Source: Methylotenera_A sp046594915 (lineage in GTDB: Bacteria > Pseudomonadota > Gammaproteobacteria > Burkholderiales > Methylophilaceae). Taken from it: a DNA stretch of 62,972 nucleotides. This document shows positions 53,251-62,319 of this stretch, piece by piece. Each line of letters begins with the position of its first letter. The first letter of the stretch is position 1. The stretch covers positions 1-62,972 of the forward strand of contig JBKJRC010000015.1 of assembly GCA_046594915.1 (NCBI GenBank), written 5' to 3'. The notes beneath the pieces were generated by a model. The model saw only the letters and a list, made by a program, of their open reading frames with translations. It did no database searches and had not been told where the DNA came from. Made by a program: the position numbers and the translations under genes.

Positions 53251-53493
53251 TTACATGCCGTATTTTTGTTTGAATTTTTCAACACGACCAGCGGTATCTA
53301 AAATCATTTGTTTTCCAGTATAAAACGGATGTGATTTTGAAGAAACCTCGATCTTAACCAATGGATACTCTTTACCATCTGTCCATTTGATTTTGTCGCG
53401 TGCAACGATGGTTGAACGCGTCACAAAGCTAAAGTCAGCGCCGATGTCTTGGAACACTACTTCTCTATATTCTGGATGAATTCCGTCTTTCAT
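53251..53493 (-). CDS. rpmE2: 50S ribosomal protein L31 type B
   Basis: An 80-residue L31 paralogue lacking the four zinc-binding cysteines of the standard form. Motifs MKDGIHPEYREVVFQD and SSKSHPFYTGKQMILDTAGRVEKF are diagnostic. The ATG at 53493 follows GTGAGG (minus-strand ribosome site); an open frame extends 54 bases further upstream but without similarity. In many bacteria such copies replace zinc-binding L31 under zinc starvation. No Zur box could be confirmed by eye. Confidence 0.95.
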   Translation of the reverse strand: MKDGIHPEYREVVFQDIGADFSFVTRSTIVARDKIKWTDGKEYPLVKIEVSSKSHPFYTGKQMILDTAGRVEKFKQKYGM

Positions 53494-53649
53494 ATTTATA
53501 GCCTCACTATTTAGTCGCCGAAAGATACGGCAATATTGGATTTGCATTTAACTCGCAAGAGACGCGCATTATATTGAATTTTGCGTTTCAATGCAAGGTT
53601 AAGCATGCAGGTGTTTAAGATTTAACTACTTAAATCTAACCACTTAAAT

Positions 53650-54909
53650 CTAACCACGACGCATGCTGTCAAAAAAATCTGCATTATTTTTAGTCGCCTT
53701 GATTTTGTCCAGCAAGAATTCCATCGCGTCCAAATCATCCATTGGGTAAAGCAGTTTACGCAGTACCCAAATTTTCTGCAATACGTCTTTTTCGATGAGC
53801 AGCTCTTCTTTACGCGTGCCCGATTTATTCACGTTAATGGCAGGGTAAAGACGTTTTTCCGCCATTTTACGGTCCAGATGGATTTCCATATTGCCCGTGC
53901 CTTTAAACTCCTCGTAAATCACGTCATCCATACGCGAGCCAGTATCTACAAGCGCTGTGGCGATAATGGTTAATGAGCCGCCTTCTTCAATATTACGCGC
54001 AGCACCAAAGAAACGTTTAGGCCGTTGCAATGCGTTTGCATCCACGCCGCCCGTTAATACTTTGCCAGATGAAGGAATCACCGTATTGTAAGCGCGTGCT
54101 AAACGTGTAATCGAATCGAGCAGAATCACGACATCTTTTTTGTGCTCAACCAAGCGTTTGGCCTTTTCTAACACCATTTCAGCCACTTGCACATGACGCG
54201 TAGCTGGCTCATCAAAGGTTGAAGCGACCACTTCACCTTTAACCGAGCGTGTCATTTCTGTCACTTCTTCAGGGCGCTCATCAATTAAAAGTACAATCAA
54301 AATCACGTCAGGATGATTGGCGGTAATGGCGTGAGCGATATTTTGCATCATCACTGTTTTACCGCTTTTTGGGCTAGCGACTAATAGTCCACGTTGACCA
54401 CGGCCAATTGGCGCAATCATATCAATGACACGGCTAGTGATATTCTCTTCGCCGCGCATTTCGCGCTCTAAAGTGAGTGGAATGGTGGGGAAAAGTGGTG
54501 TTAAGTTTTCAAATAAAATTTTATGCTTGGTGTTTTCTGGCGCGTCACCATTCACTTCATCCACTTTTACTAACGCGAAATACCGTTCGCCATCTTTAGG
54601 TGTGCGAATCTCACCTTGAATGCTATCACCTGTATGCAGATTAAAACGCCTAATTTGCGAAGGCGACACATAAATATCGTCCGGCCCCGCCAAATATGAA
54701 GTATCTGGCGAGCGCAAAAATCCAAAACCATCCTGCAGCACTTCTAATGTGCCGTCACCAAAAATACTGTCACCTTTTTTGGCTTTATTTTTTAAAATGG
54801 CAAAAATCAAATCTTGCTTGCGCATGCGGCTAGCATTTTCAATTTCGTTGGTAATCGCCATTTCAACTAATTCGGTAACGGGCAGGTGTTTTAGATCAGA
54901 TAAATGCAT
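53650..54909 (-). CDS. rho: Transcription termination factor Rho
   Basis: A hexameric ATP-dependent RNA helicase. The 419-residue protein has the N-terminal Rho_N domain (HLSDLKHLPVTELVEMA), the RNA-binding OSB fold (DGFGFLRSPDTSYLAGPDDIYVS), Walker A ASPKSGKTVMM-like, and the QYGR-type R-loop. Complete, typical length. It lies 127 bases after trxA on the minus strand, the conserved trxA-rho order; a terminator lies between them. Confidence 0.98.
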   Translation of the reverse strand: MHLSDLKHLPVTELVEMAITNEIENASRMRKQDLIFAILKNKAKKGDSIFGDGTLEVLQDGFGFLRSPDTSYLAGPDDIYVSPSQIRRFNLHTGDSIQGEIRTPKDGERYFALVKVDEVNGDAPENTKHKILFENLTPLFPTIPLTLEREMRGEENITSRVIDMIAPIGRGQRGLLVASPKSGKTVMMQNIAHAITANHPDVILIVLLIDERPEEVTEMTRSVKGEVVASTFDEPATRHVQVAEMVLEKAKRLVEHKKDVVILLDSITRLARAYNTVIPSSGKVLTGGVDANALQRPKRFFGAARNIEEGGSLTIIATALVDTGSRMDDVIYEEFKGTGNMEIHLDRKMAEKRLYPAINVNKSGTRKEELLIEKDVLQKIWVLRKLLYPMDDLDAMEFLLDKIKATKNNADFFDSMRRG

Positions 54910-54972
54910 GAGAGAACTCTCTAGAAGGGACTAACTAAGGGATGGTTTCAAAGGGTAGTTGATCGTGTAGTG

Positions 54973-55013
54973 CAAAAAATGTCTAGTTTCTGATTGGATT
55001 GTAGAAACTAGAC
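54973..55013 (-). terminator. Terminator of trxA
   Basis: Perfect 11-bp inverted repeat GTCTAGTTTCT (54981-54991) / AGAAACTAGAC (55003-55013). On the minus strand it is followed by ATTTTTTGC, so it ends trxA transcripts ahead of rho. Confidence 0.8.
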
Positions 55014-55036
55014 GTGCTAGAACAAAGATTAATAAT

Positions 55037-55363
55037 TTAGATGTTGCTATCGATAAATGCCGTTAACTGCGATTTTGATAATGCGCCGACTTTAGTCGCC
55101 TCCACATTGCCATTTTTAAATAACATCAAGGTCGGGATGCCACGAATACCGTATTTTGGCGGTGTCTGCTGATTATCATCGATGTTTAATTTTGCCACTT
55201 TTAAGCGGCCTGCATATTCTTTGCTAATATCATCTAAGATAGGGGCAATCATTTTGCATGGCCCACACCATTCTGCCCAGTAATCGACTAAAACAGGAAG
55301 AGAAGATTGCAATACTTCTTGCTCAAAGGCAGCATCGCTTAAATGGGTAATGTGTTCGTTCAT
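55037..55363 (-). CDS. trxA: Thioredoxin
   Basis: A 108-residue cytosolic disulfide reductase with the active site WAEWCGPCKMIAP and the cis-Pro region RGIPTLMLFKNG. Normal length. Upstream of rho, with AGGTCAAC ribosome site before the ATG. Confidence 0.97.
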   Translation of the reverse strand: MNEHITHLSDAAFEQEVLQSSLPVLVDYWAEWCGPCKMIAPILDDISKEYAGRLKVAKLNIDDNQQTPPKYGIRGIPTLMLFKNGNVEATKVGALSKSQLTAFIDSNI

Positions 55364-55452
55364 GTTGACCTCGGTATAGAAATTTGACGATTGACTGAAT
55401 AGGGCACGATAACTTAACTATTTAATTAAACAGCTTGTTGTGGTGTGATTAA

Positions 55453-55497
55453 CAAAAAAACACATGAACTGAATCACTTGCAGTGATTAGCGTTCAT
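55453..55497 (-). terminator. Terminator of the PilZ-like gene
   Basis: A two-part hairpin: ATGAAC/GTTCAT outer arms (55464-55469, 55492-55497) and AATCACT/AGTGATT inner arms over TGC. On the minus strand a TTTTTTT run follows (55454-55460). It ends the transcript from the gene at 55556. Confidence 0.65.
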
Positions 55498-55555
55498 AAA
55501 GCGTCATTCATTCAGCATTAACTAATTTGATAATAGTATAACAATAGTAATTGGC

Positions 55556-57112
55556 TTATATCAAGCTGTATTGAAAGCGCTCGAAACTTGCCGTGCGTTC
55601 TACCAGCTTAATCGTACGCACTTTGCTGACAGCATTGTTGTAGTGAAGCTCAACTGTGCTGCCAACTTTGCACAGGCCAACAGCAGTGATAATGCTGGCG
55701 GGTTGCTTTAATGCAGATAGCTCAGGCAACAATAATGCTTCGCTTTCAAGCGCGCTATCATCTGCTCTAATGCTGACAGCGGCTGCGCTGGGTGAGATTA
55801 ACTGTAAACCAACATCTAATTGTTTAAGTTCGTTAACATTGGCCCAGCGCAGTACAGCCAGTTCCCAGATTTTGGTTGTATTGTCTTTCATTGCCACCAC
55901 ATCGCCGATTTGCGCCGTTGCCATGGATGAATTGAATTTGCGCAAAGCATAGCCGCCCGCACTGACATTTAAAATCTGCCAGCGCGAAGGCTTGTAAAGG
56001 CCGTTGGTACCAAGCCCGCTAATACCTTGATGGTTGTTAAAATGCGCGCCAACTTCGCGGATTAAATGGTGCGTGGTGTTAATGCCAATGCTTAATTCTA
56101 CACCGTCACTTTTTTTGTTTCTGGAAAATAAGCGCTGTGGCGTTTTGCCGTATTGCTTGATTAAATGCGCTAGCAAATCTTCAAAGTGGCTTTCAATGGC
56201 ATTTTTTGGCATGCTACCGTCAGTTGCAACAATGCCTTCTTGCAACAGTTTAATATGCTGGTGGATTTGCCTAGCTAAACTCACCGTCACCAATAAAATA
56301 TCGGTACTTCCATCGGGAATCTCTTTATTTTTGATAAATGCAGTCGGTGGTTTATTGCTATCTAGCGCAACTAAAAAAACGCCAGTGGGATTTTCGATAA
56401 ATCCTAACGGCCTTAGCTCTGCCTGATGTGCAACATTACCCAGATAAGTATCGACTTTAAGGATATCTTGATTGGCTAAGTGCTGCGGATTGGCCAGATT
56501 TAATAATAATGCCTGCGTGTATATCAAATTGACCGAGCTTGCGTTAATGCTGGTGTAGTGTTCGGCAACAGGCAGTTTTTCGGCCGATTGCTGCAATGCA
56601 CAATAGTACAGTTGATGCAATTCACCCCATAAAGCTACAGACTGGCTAGCGTAAGTAAGGTGATGCACCAGCATCATCTCTTTGCAGGCATGAATCGCAC
56701 GTTGAATCACCAATGCCGTGGTTTTACTGCTACCTAGGTTGAGAATTTTATTTTGCAAATCAACCAAGGCAAATTTATAGCCAAATGCGAATTCCTGCCA
56801 CAGTTGCTCAGCAGCGTCAGCAAAAGCCTGCTCATTTTTAGAGATAGGCAAACTGGCATTGCTAAAATGTGGGATTAGATCTTGATAAATTTGAATGGCC
56901 GATGGGCGATATAGCTCAAGTGCATTTAAGCGATTAGTAAAAGCGACTTTTTGACTGTTAATAATTTGTAGCTCTTCCACCAAATCTGTGGCGGCTCTGA
57001 TTGGGTCGCCAAATGGAAGGTTTTGAATGAATTCGTTGATTTTATGTGCGCGAGTTTCTGCCAATAAAATTGGATTATGATCTAAATTGGGCAGTTTAAG
57101 ATTGATAGGCAT
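55556..57112 (-). CDS. Hypothetical protein with PilZ-like C-terminal domain
   Basis: A 518-residue soluble protein. The N-terminal ~330 residues are helical and unrecognised. At about 385-480 the segment SRWQILNVSAGGYAL contains the N-x-S-x-x-G part of a PilZ domain, but the upstream RxxxR that binds cyclic-di-GMP is not clear. It could be a degenerate PilZ or a receptor using different residues. Between trxA and a TlpA-like gene; no operon partner. The cyclic-di-GMP link is tentative, though the window has two enzymes for that messenger. Confidence 0.55.
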   Translation of the reverse strand: MPINLKLPNLDHNPILLAETRAHKINEFIQNLPFGDPIRAATDLVEELQIINSQKVAFTNRLNALELYRPSAIQIYQDLIPHFSNASLPISKNEQAFADAAEQLWQEFAFGYKFALVDLQNKILNLGSSKTTALVIQRAIHACKEMMLVHHLTYASQSVALWGELHQLYYCALQQSAEKLPVAEHYTSINASSVNLIYTQALLLNLANPQHLANQDILKVDTYLGNVAHQAELRPLGFIENPTGVFLVALDSNKPPTAFIKNKEIPDGSTDILLVTVSLARQIHQHIKLLQEGIVATDGSMPKNAIESHFEDLLAHLIKQYGKTPQRLFSRNKKSDGVELSIGINTTHHLIREVGAHFNNHQGISGLGTNGLYKPSRWQILNVSAGGYALRKFNSSMATAQIGDVVAMKDNTTKIWELAVLRWANVNELKQLDVGLQLISPSAAAVSIRADDSALESEALLLPELSALKQPASIITAVGLCKVGSTVELHYNNAVSKVRTIKLVERTASFERFQYSLI

Positions 57113-57231
57113 AAAAACTCCACATAATGCTTTATATTAAAAGCTAATTGCAAGTTTGTCACTTTTAAATTTATATTGAATTACATAAATTGGATTATAG
57201 TTTAGATTAAAAATTAGGATGGTAGGTAAAA

Positions 57232-57735
57232 ATGTTCAGTAAAAAATCACGTTTAATTTGTATATGCATGATAACTTTGTTCAGCATCAATCTAGCAGCG
57301 AATGCTGCAGAACAACCTATCCAAAACGATTTTGTATTAACAGATACTGCGGGTAAAAAACATGTGCTTTCGCAATACAAAGGCAAATGGGTGATTGTGA
57401 ATTATTGGGCAACGTGGTGTCCGCCATGCTTGGAAGAGGTGCCTGATTTAGTGGCTTTGTACGACAGCCGTAAAAGTAAAGATGTGATGTTGTTAGGCGT
57501 GGTATTTGATTACAAAGATACGGCAGAAGTGGCTGCATATGTAGACGATATGCTGATGTCTTATCCGATTGTGTTGGGGGATGACGAAGTCGTTAAACAA
57601 ATTGGCAGTGCTGAAGTGATGCCCACGACCTTTATATACAACCCGCGCGGTGAACTGGTTAAAACCAGACGCGGGCGGGTGACTAAAGCCTATCTGGAAG
57701 AATTTATCGCCAGCAAAGCATCAAAAAAACATTAA
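57232..57735 (+). CDS. TlpA-like periplasmic thioredoxin
   Basis: A 167-residue secreted protein. Signal peptide to about residue 25 (ANAAEQP), then a TlpA/ResA-type fold with catalytic YWATWCPPCLEEVP and the cis-Pro MPTTFIYNPRG. It likely reduces periplasmic disulfides, for example in cytochrome c maturation, which fits a cytochrome-rich methylotroph. Stand-alone; convergent with the DUF3579 gene. Confidence 0.9.
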   Translation: MFSKKSRLICICMITLFSINLAANAAEQPIQNDFVLTDTAGKKHVLSQYKGKWVIVNYWATWCPPCLEEVPDLVALYDSRKSKDVMLLGVVFDYKDTAEVAAYVDDMLMSYPIVLGDDEVVKQIGSAEVMPTTFIYNPRGELVKTRRGRVTKAYLEEFIASKASKKH

Positions 57736-57760
57736 CACAAAATTTGCCTCAATATTAGTG

Positions 57761-58060
57761 TTAAGTCGGTACTGGAATGCTTTTCCCTTCGCCGTCCAAG
57801 ATGTTTAATTGATTCTCATCGGCAAATTGCATTAACTGAGCGAAACCTTCTGGGCTACTGTCTTTTAATCGCATATCTACCGCCAAACAGCGCACGCCAT
57901 TCATCACTTTTGGCTTTAAGTAGGGCGAATACACAAGTTTTTTATCAGCGCCAAAACTGGCATAAGTGCTGCAGGTTCTGTCTACCCAATCGCTAGGCCG
58001 AAAAGGTTTTCCCGCACGCGTCAGGCCTTCTATAATAATTTCGATAGTTTTTTTAGTCAT
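57761..58060 (-). CDS. DUF3579 family protein
   Basis: A 99-residue soluble protein. Segments IEIIIEGLTRAGKPFRPSDWVDR and YLKPKVMNGVRCLAVDMRL are typical of DUF3579, restricted largely to betaproteobacteria, with unknown role. On the minus strand after the BON lipoprotein gene, 26 bases away, and probably co-transcribed. Confidence 0.85.
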   Translation of the reverse strand: MTKKTIEIIIEGLTRAGKPFRPSDWVDRTCSTYASFGADKKLVYSPYLKPKVMNGVRCLAVDMRLKDSSPEGFAQLMQFADENQLNILDGEGKSIPVPT

Positions 58061-58086
58061 ATTGTGGCTGCTTTTAAAATCGTCTC

Positions 58087-58656
58087 TTAATTCAAATATT
58101 CAAATACTTTAACCACTTTGCTTACGCCATCGGTATTGCGTGCGATTTCAACCGCAGCTTCGCCCTCGGCTTGCGTCACAAGGCCCATTAAATACACCAC
58201 GCTATTTTCTGTCACTACTTTAACGTAATTGGCGGGGAATTTATTTTCAGTCAAAAATTTTGTCTTTACTTTAGACGTGATAAAAGTATCGTTGCTACGT
58301 GAGCCAATACCCGCTTTGGGGCTAACCACAATCTCATTGGTCACCGCGCGAATATTCTCGATTTCTTTCATTAAAGACGCTGCTTTAGCCAAACGTTCTG
58401 CGTCAGGCACTTCGCCTGTTAACAACACGTTGCGGTTAAAACTGGTCACATTAACGTGTGCCTCTTCGCCCAAATTGCTTTCCATTTTATTGTTCGCTTT
58501 AATTTCAATATTTTGATCTTCCACAAAAAAGCCAGAAGTACGTCTATCGGCCGCTACCACGCCGCCTGCTGCTGCACCACCTACTACGACTGGTACGCAA
58601 GCCGCTAATTGACTGACAAATGCCGCGGCTAAAACAAGTTTAAGGTTTAAATTCAT
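58087..58656 (-). CDS. Dual-BON-domain lipoprotein (DolP-like)
   Basis: A 189-residue lipoprotein with lipobox LAAC (Cys near 20) and two BON domains (about 45-110 and 120-189). Segments NRNVLLTGEVPDAERLAKAA and SVVYLMGLVTQAEGEAAVEIARN show the repeated fold. It resembles DolP (YraP), an outer-membrane protein needed for envelope integrity and peptidoglycan amidase regulation. In E. coli dolP sits beside yraN and rsmI; the same trio is here, with diaA absent. Confidence 0.9.
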   Translation of the reverse strand: MNLNLKLVLAAAFVSQLAACVPVVVGGAAAGGVVAADRRTSGFFVEDQNIEIKANNKMESNLGEEAHVNVTSFNRNVLLTGEVPDAERLAKAASLMKEIENIRAVTNEIVVSPKAGIGSRSNDTFITSKVKTKFLTENKFPANYVKVVTENSVVYLMGLVTQAEGEAAVEIARNTDGVSKVVKVFEYLN

Positions 58657-58702
58657 TACATACTCCGAAATTAACAGTTAATTTTTGCGAATGATACGCC
58701 CT

Positions 58703-59056
58703 TTATGCATCAAATGCATTACGTAGCCATTCAATGGATTTTGCATCAACTTTATCCATTAAGATTGCATCAAAGCGACATTGGCTTTCACCATGTATCT
58801 GCAAAAAATGCTGTGCAGTTAATATTAACTTTTGTTGCTTTTGCGCGGTAATACTGCTGGCCGCACTGCCAAATTGACTATTCGATCTTAAACGCACCTC
58901 AACAAATACCAGCGTTTCGGCGTCTTGCATAATTAAATCGATTTCACCAAAACGACAGTGATAATTTTGTGTTACGAATTTAAGTCCGTGATTCACTAAA
59001 AAAGTTGCAGCCAATTTCTCCGCTTCAAATCCAGCATTATTTCGATTCATTTTCAT
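58703..59056 (-). CDS. yraN: YraN (UPF0102) nuclease-fold protein
   Basis: A 117-residue protein of the UPF0102 family with a Holliday-junction-resolvase-like fold: AEKLAATFLVNHGLKFV, RFGEIDLIMQDAETLVFVEVRLR, and AQHFLQIHG. The GEIDLI and EVR residues are conserved nuclease-like positions; biochemical function is not established. The start may be the ATG at 59056 or 59050. Divergent from rsmI. Confidence 0.92.
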   Translation of the reverse strand: MKMNRNNAGFEAEKLAATFLVNHGLKFVTQNYHCRFGEIDLIMQDAETLVFVEVRLRSNSQFGSAASSITAQKQQKLILTAQHFLQIHGESQCRFDAILMDKVDAKSIEWLRNAFDA

Positions 59057-59116
59057 AGAGTAATTAACGTATATATTTTTAGGTACTTAACAGTGCTTTG
59101 GCTTAAAATTATAAAA

Positions 59117-60004
59117 ATGAATGATTTAAAAATTGAAGCTAAATTAAAACCTCAGGCTACATTATATGTGGTGGCAACGCCAATCGGCAATTTAGGTGAT
59201 ATTACGTTGCGTGCGCTGGAAATATTAAAAAGTGTCGATGCAATTGCTGCAGAAGATACGCGGCATACTTCTGGGTTGCTAGCGCATTTTGGCATCAGTA
59301 AAAAATTAATCGCGGTGCATCAGCACAACGAACATCAGTCGGCTGAAAAATTATTGCTGCAATTAAATGCAGGCCAAAATCTGGCTTTGGTCACCGATGC
59401 AGGCACGCCTGGCATCAGCGATCCAGGGGCGATTGTGGTGGATTTTGTGCGCAAAGCGGGCATTAAGGTGGTGCCGATTCCTGGCGTCAGTGCGGTAATT
59501 GCCGCTTTGTCTGCTGCTGGCATTGTGCAAAATGGCTTTTTATTTCACGGGTTTTTGCCTGCTAGCGGCGCGGCGCGGCGTAAAGCGCTGGAAGCATTAA
59601 AAACGCAAACCGTGACATTGGTATTTTATGAAGCGCCGCATCGCATTATAGAAAGCATTGTCGATATGGCCAATGTATTGGGTGCAGAACGCCGCGTTAC
59701 TTTTGCGCGTGAAATTACCAAAACGTTCGAAACCATTTTTAGCTGCGATTTAGGTCGGGCAGAAGCTTGGCTGAAAAACGATACTAATCAACAGCGTGGC
59801 GAATTTGTACTGTTGATTGAAGCGGCAGCAGTAAAAGTGGCGGAGGCCTTTTCGGAGCAGGTTGTTCGGATATTAACATTGCTAATGGCCGATCTACCGC
59901 TTAAACAGGCGGTCAAATTAGCGGCTGAAATTACCAATGAAAAGAAAAATGACTTATACGAATTTGCTTTAATGCTTAAAAACAGTAATTTTAAACAAAC
60001 TTAA
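59117..60004 (+). CDS. rsmI: 16S rRNA 2'-O-ribose C1402 methyltransferase
   Basis: RsmI methylates C1402 in the ribosomal P site using SAM. Key motifs LYVVATPIGNLGDITLRALEI, AAEDTRHTSGLL, ALVTDAGTPGISDPG and VFYEAPHRI are family diagnostic. The ATG at 59117 is chosen; a GTG at 59093 would add 8 residues of no similarity. 295 residues from that ATG, normal length. Beside yraN, as in many proteobacteria; pyrC follows 9 bases later. Confidence 0.95.
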   Translation: MNDLKIEAKLKPQATLYVVATPIGNLGDITLRALEILKSVDAIAAEDTRHTSGLLAHFGISKKLIAVHQHNEHQSAEKLLLQLNAGQNLALVTDAGTPGISDPGAIVVDFVRKAGIKVVPIPGVSAVIAALSAAGIVQNGFLFHGFLPASGAARRKALEALKTQTVTLVFYEAPHRIIESIVDMANVLGAERRVTFAREITKTFETIFSCDLGRAEAWLKNDTNQQRGEFVLLIEAAAVKVAEAFSEQVVRILTLLMADLPLKQAVKLAAEITNEKKNDLYEFALMLKNSNFKQT

Positions 60005-60013
60005 CCCTTAAAA

Positions 60014-61069
60014 ATGACTCAATTAAATACATTCACTCACGCTAAGTTAAGCATCACGCGCCCAGATGATTGGCATTTACATTTAAGAGACGGCGCTGCG
60101 CTAAAGGCCGTGTTGCCAGATACCGCGCGCCAATTTGCCCGCGCCATTGTGATGCCTAATTTGCGCCCGCCCATCACAACCACCGCATTAGCAATCGCGT
60201 ATCGACAACGTATTTTAGATGCGTTGCCAAAAGGCATGAGTTTTGAGCCATTGATGACGCTGTATCTGACCGATAACACGACAGCTGAGGAAATTGCGCT
60301 AGCAAAAGCCAGCGGCATTGTGCATGGCGTTAAGCTTTACCCCGCGGGTGCCACCACCAATTCCGATTCTGGCGTCACTAATTTGGGCCGTTGCGTTTTA
60401 GCGTTAGAGGCAATGGAAAAGCTGGGCATGCCTTTGCTGGCGCATGCTGAAGTGACCGATAGCGATGTGGATGTGTTTGATCGCGAACGCGTGTTTATAG
60501 AGCGTAATATGGCGCCGCTACTTAACCAGTTTCCAGCATTAAAAATTGTGTTTGAGCATATTACGACCAAAGATGCAGCCGATTTTGTGCTACAAGCCCC
60601 AAGCAATGTTGCGGCGACTATTACCGCGCATCATTTGCTGATGAACCGAAATGATATGTTTAAAGGCGGCATTCAGCCACATCATTACTGCTTGCCTATT
60701 TTAAAACGCGAAGAACATCGCGTGGCGCTGGTTAAAGCGGCAACATCAGGCAATGCAAAATTCTTTTTAGGCACAGATAGCGCGCCGCACGCCAAACACG
60801 CTAAAGAAGCAGCTTGCGGTTGTGCAGGAATGTACACCGCACACACAGCATTGGAGTTATATGCAGAAGCGTTTGAAAATGCGAATGCTTTAGATAAATT
60901 AGAAGGTTTCGCCAGCTTTTATGGTGCGGATTTTTACGGGTTGCCACGCAATACTGTACAAATAACGCTGGTGAAAGAACGCTGGACAGTGCCAGACAAT
61001 TTGCCGTTTGATGGAGATTTATTAATTCCGTTACGTGCAGGGCAGATTGTTAATTGGAAGTTTATCTAA
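60014..61069 (+). CDS. pyrC: Dihydroorotase
   Basis: Class II zinc enzyme closing carbamoyl-aspartate to dihydroorotate in pyrimidine synthesis. The 351-residue protein shows the metal-binding DDWHLHLRDG, the carbamylated-Lys region VHGVKLYPAGATTNS, His ligands in LLAHAEV and VFEHITT, and FFLGTDSAPHAKHAK near the end. Full length. Close behind rsmI and possibly co-transcribed; rnpB follows. Confidence 0.96.
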   Translation: MTQLNTFTHAKLSITRPDDWHLHLRDGAALKAVLPDTARQFARAIVMPNLRPPITTTALAIAYRQRILDALPKGMSFEPLMTLYLTDNTTAEEIALAKASGIVHGVKLYPAGATTNSDSGVTNLGRCVLALEAMEKLGMPLLAHAEVTDSDVDVFDRERVFIERNMAPLLNQFPALKIVFEHITTKDAADFVLQAPSNVAATITAHHLLMNRNDMFKGGIQPHHYCLPILKREEHRVALVKAATSGNAKFFLGTDSAPHAKHAKEAACGCAGMYTAHTALELYAEAFENANALDKLEGFASFYGADFYGLPRNTVQITLVKERWTVPDNLPFDGDLLIPLRAGQIVNWKFI

Positions 61070-61135
61070 TACCTTTACTTAATCTAGGACACAATTTACT
61101 GGCATCTAATTTTCTTATCAGGCTATTCTGCGTGT

Positions 61136-61141
61136 TAAAAT
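61136..61141 (+). promoter_or_regulatory. Predicted -10 box of rnpB
   Basis: TAAAAT seven bases before the expected 5' end of RNase P RNA (61148). A TTATCA at 61115-61120 is a weak, closely spaced -35 (15 bases). Position relative to the known RNA start supports it. Confidence 0.4.
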
Positions 61142-61147
61142 ACCTTT

Positions 61148-61531
61148 GAAGCTGGCTAGACAGTCGCCGCTCACGCAAGTGAGGGGAGGAAAGTCCGGGC
61201 TGCACAGAGCAAGATGACGGCTAACGGCCGTACGTTGAAAGCTTAGGTAACTAAGTATAAGGCGCGGAATAGGGCCACAGAGACGAGTCGGTTCGGCCTG
61301 CGAGCAGCGAAAGTTGCGAGTTTGCGTCGAAACGGGTGAAACGCGGTAACCTCCATCTGCAGCAAGACCAAATAGGCTGGTGTTTTAACTTGTTTTCGAA
61401 CGGGTTAATAAGGCGTTGCTCGCGTTGCCAGCGGGTAGGTTGCTCGAATGCGCTAGCAATAGGGCATCTAGATGAATGACTGTCCACTTTAGTAATAAAG
61501 CTGACAAAACCCGGCTTATCGGCCAGCTTCA
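61148..61531 (+). ncRNA. rnpB: RNase P RNA, type A
   Basis: Catalytic RNA that removes 5' leaders from tRNA precursors. The 5' stem GAAGCTGGC pairs with GGCCAGCTTC at the 3' end. Universal elements GAGGAAAGTCCGGGC (61186-61200) and ACAAAACCCGGCTTATCGG near the 3' end are present, and the ~384-base length fits bacterial type A. Ends are estimated from pairing. No protein gene overlaps. No convincing terminator is seen after it. Confidence 0.95.
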
Positions 61532-61703
61532 ATTCTGTTCCCCATCTTATTTATTGCCTCTTGATTCAATTCAACTACATAATCTGTAACGCTTATATTT
61601 TACATTCACTTAATTTAATATGTTATTGATTATTAACATTATTATTTTTATATCGAAAATACGCTAAGTCTTTGTCTTATAAAGAAAATTTAGTAAAAAG
61701 TGC

Positions 61704-61732
61704 TTGCAAAGTGCTTTTTTTTTATCTATAGT
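61704..61732 (+). promoter_or_regulatory. Predicted promoter of the mra/division cluster
   Basis: TTGCAA (61704-61709), a 17-base spacer and TATAGT (61727-61732); predicted start near 61740, immediately ahead of the MraZ boxes. This corresponds to the mraZ1 promoter of other proteobacteria. Confidence 0.6.
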
Positions 61733-61740
61733 GCAATTTA

Positions 61741-61765
61741 GTGGTAAAAAGTGGAGTTTAGTGGG
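61741..61765 (+). promoter_or_regulatory. MraZ operator, three GTGG repeats
   Basis: Three GTGGN boxes, GTGGT (61741), GTGGA (61751) and GTGGG (61761), repeat every 10 bases, once per helical turn. MraZ of E. coli and others binds TGGGN repeats with five-base spacers upstream of its own gene. Here they begin at the predicted transcription start, fitting autorepression. Confidence 0.75.
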
Positions 61766-61860
61766 GAATTTATCAAGGCTTGCCGCTGATTATTTTTTCA
61801 CACTTTCAACATTCCAATAAAAACAAATACCCAATAAAATCTAAATAGCATTAAGGGCGG

Positions 61861-62319
61861 TTGATTGAAATCATGTTTCGCGGCGCAACACATTTAAGTA
61901 TGGATGCTAAATACAGGCTTGCAGTACCTGCTAAGCATCGTGATGCTTTGTTGACGCAGAGTGCGGGCAATTTGATTTTAACTGCACATCCGCACCGTTG
62001 TTTATTGCTTTACCCGCAACCCGCTTGGGCGCCTATTGAGGCTAAAATTAATAGCTTGTCTAGCTTTAATCTGCAAACCAGTGCCTATCAGCGCATGATG
62101 GTGGGTCAGGCGGAAGATATTGTGCTGGATGGCGCAGGCCGTTTGCTGGTGTCGCCTGTGCTGCGTCATTTTGCTCAGTTAGATAAAGATGTGATGTTTG
62201 TTGGCCAGGGTAGCCATTTTGAGTTGTGGAATTTGGATGCATGGAACAAGCAGCTGGAAACGTTAATGACGGGCGATAGTGTTGAAATGCCTGTAGAGCT
62301 AGAAGGTTTTTCACTATGA
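61861..62319 (+). CDS. mraZ: Transcriptional regulator MraZ
   Basis: AbrB-like DNA-binding repressor of the division and cell-wall cluster. The 152-residue protein has two MraZ repeats, with DAKYRLAVPAKHRDAL and VLDGAGRLLVSPVLRHFA. The annotated start TTG at 61861 could also be the ATG at 61873 (MFRGATHLSM), which fits family starts better. Its stop overlaps the rsmH start codon. Confidence 0.95.
   Translation: MIEIMFRGATHLSMDAKYRLAVPAKHRDALLTQSAGNLILTAHPHRCLLLYPQPAWAPIEAKINSLSSFNLQTSAYQRMMVGQAEDIVLDGAGRLLVSPVLRHFAQLDKDVMFVGQGSHFELWNLDAWNKQLETLMTGDSVEMPVELEGFSL

Larger units (their letters stand above)
61532..61860. other. 329-base gap holding the mraZ promoter region
   Basis: No gene or RNA seen. 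The first 150 bases are AT-rich with no clear terminator for rnpB. The last 160 bases hold the promoter and MraZ boxes described separately. Confidence 0.6.
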
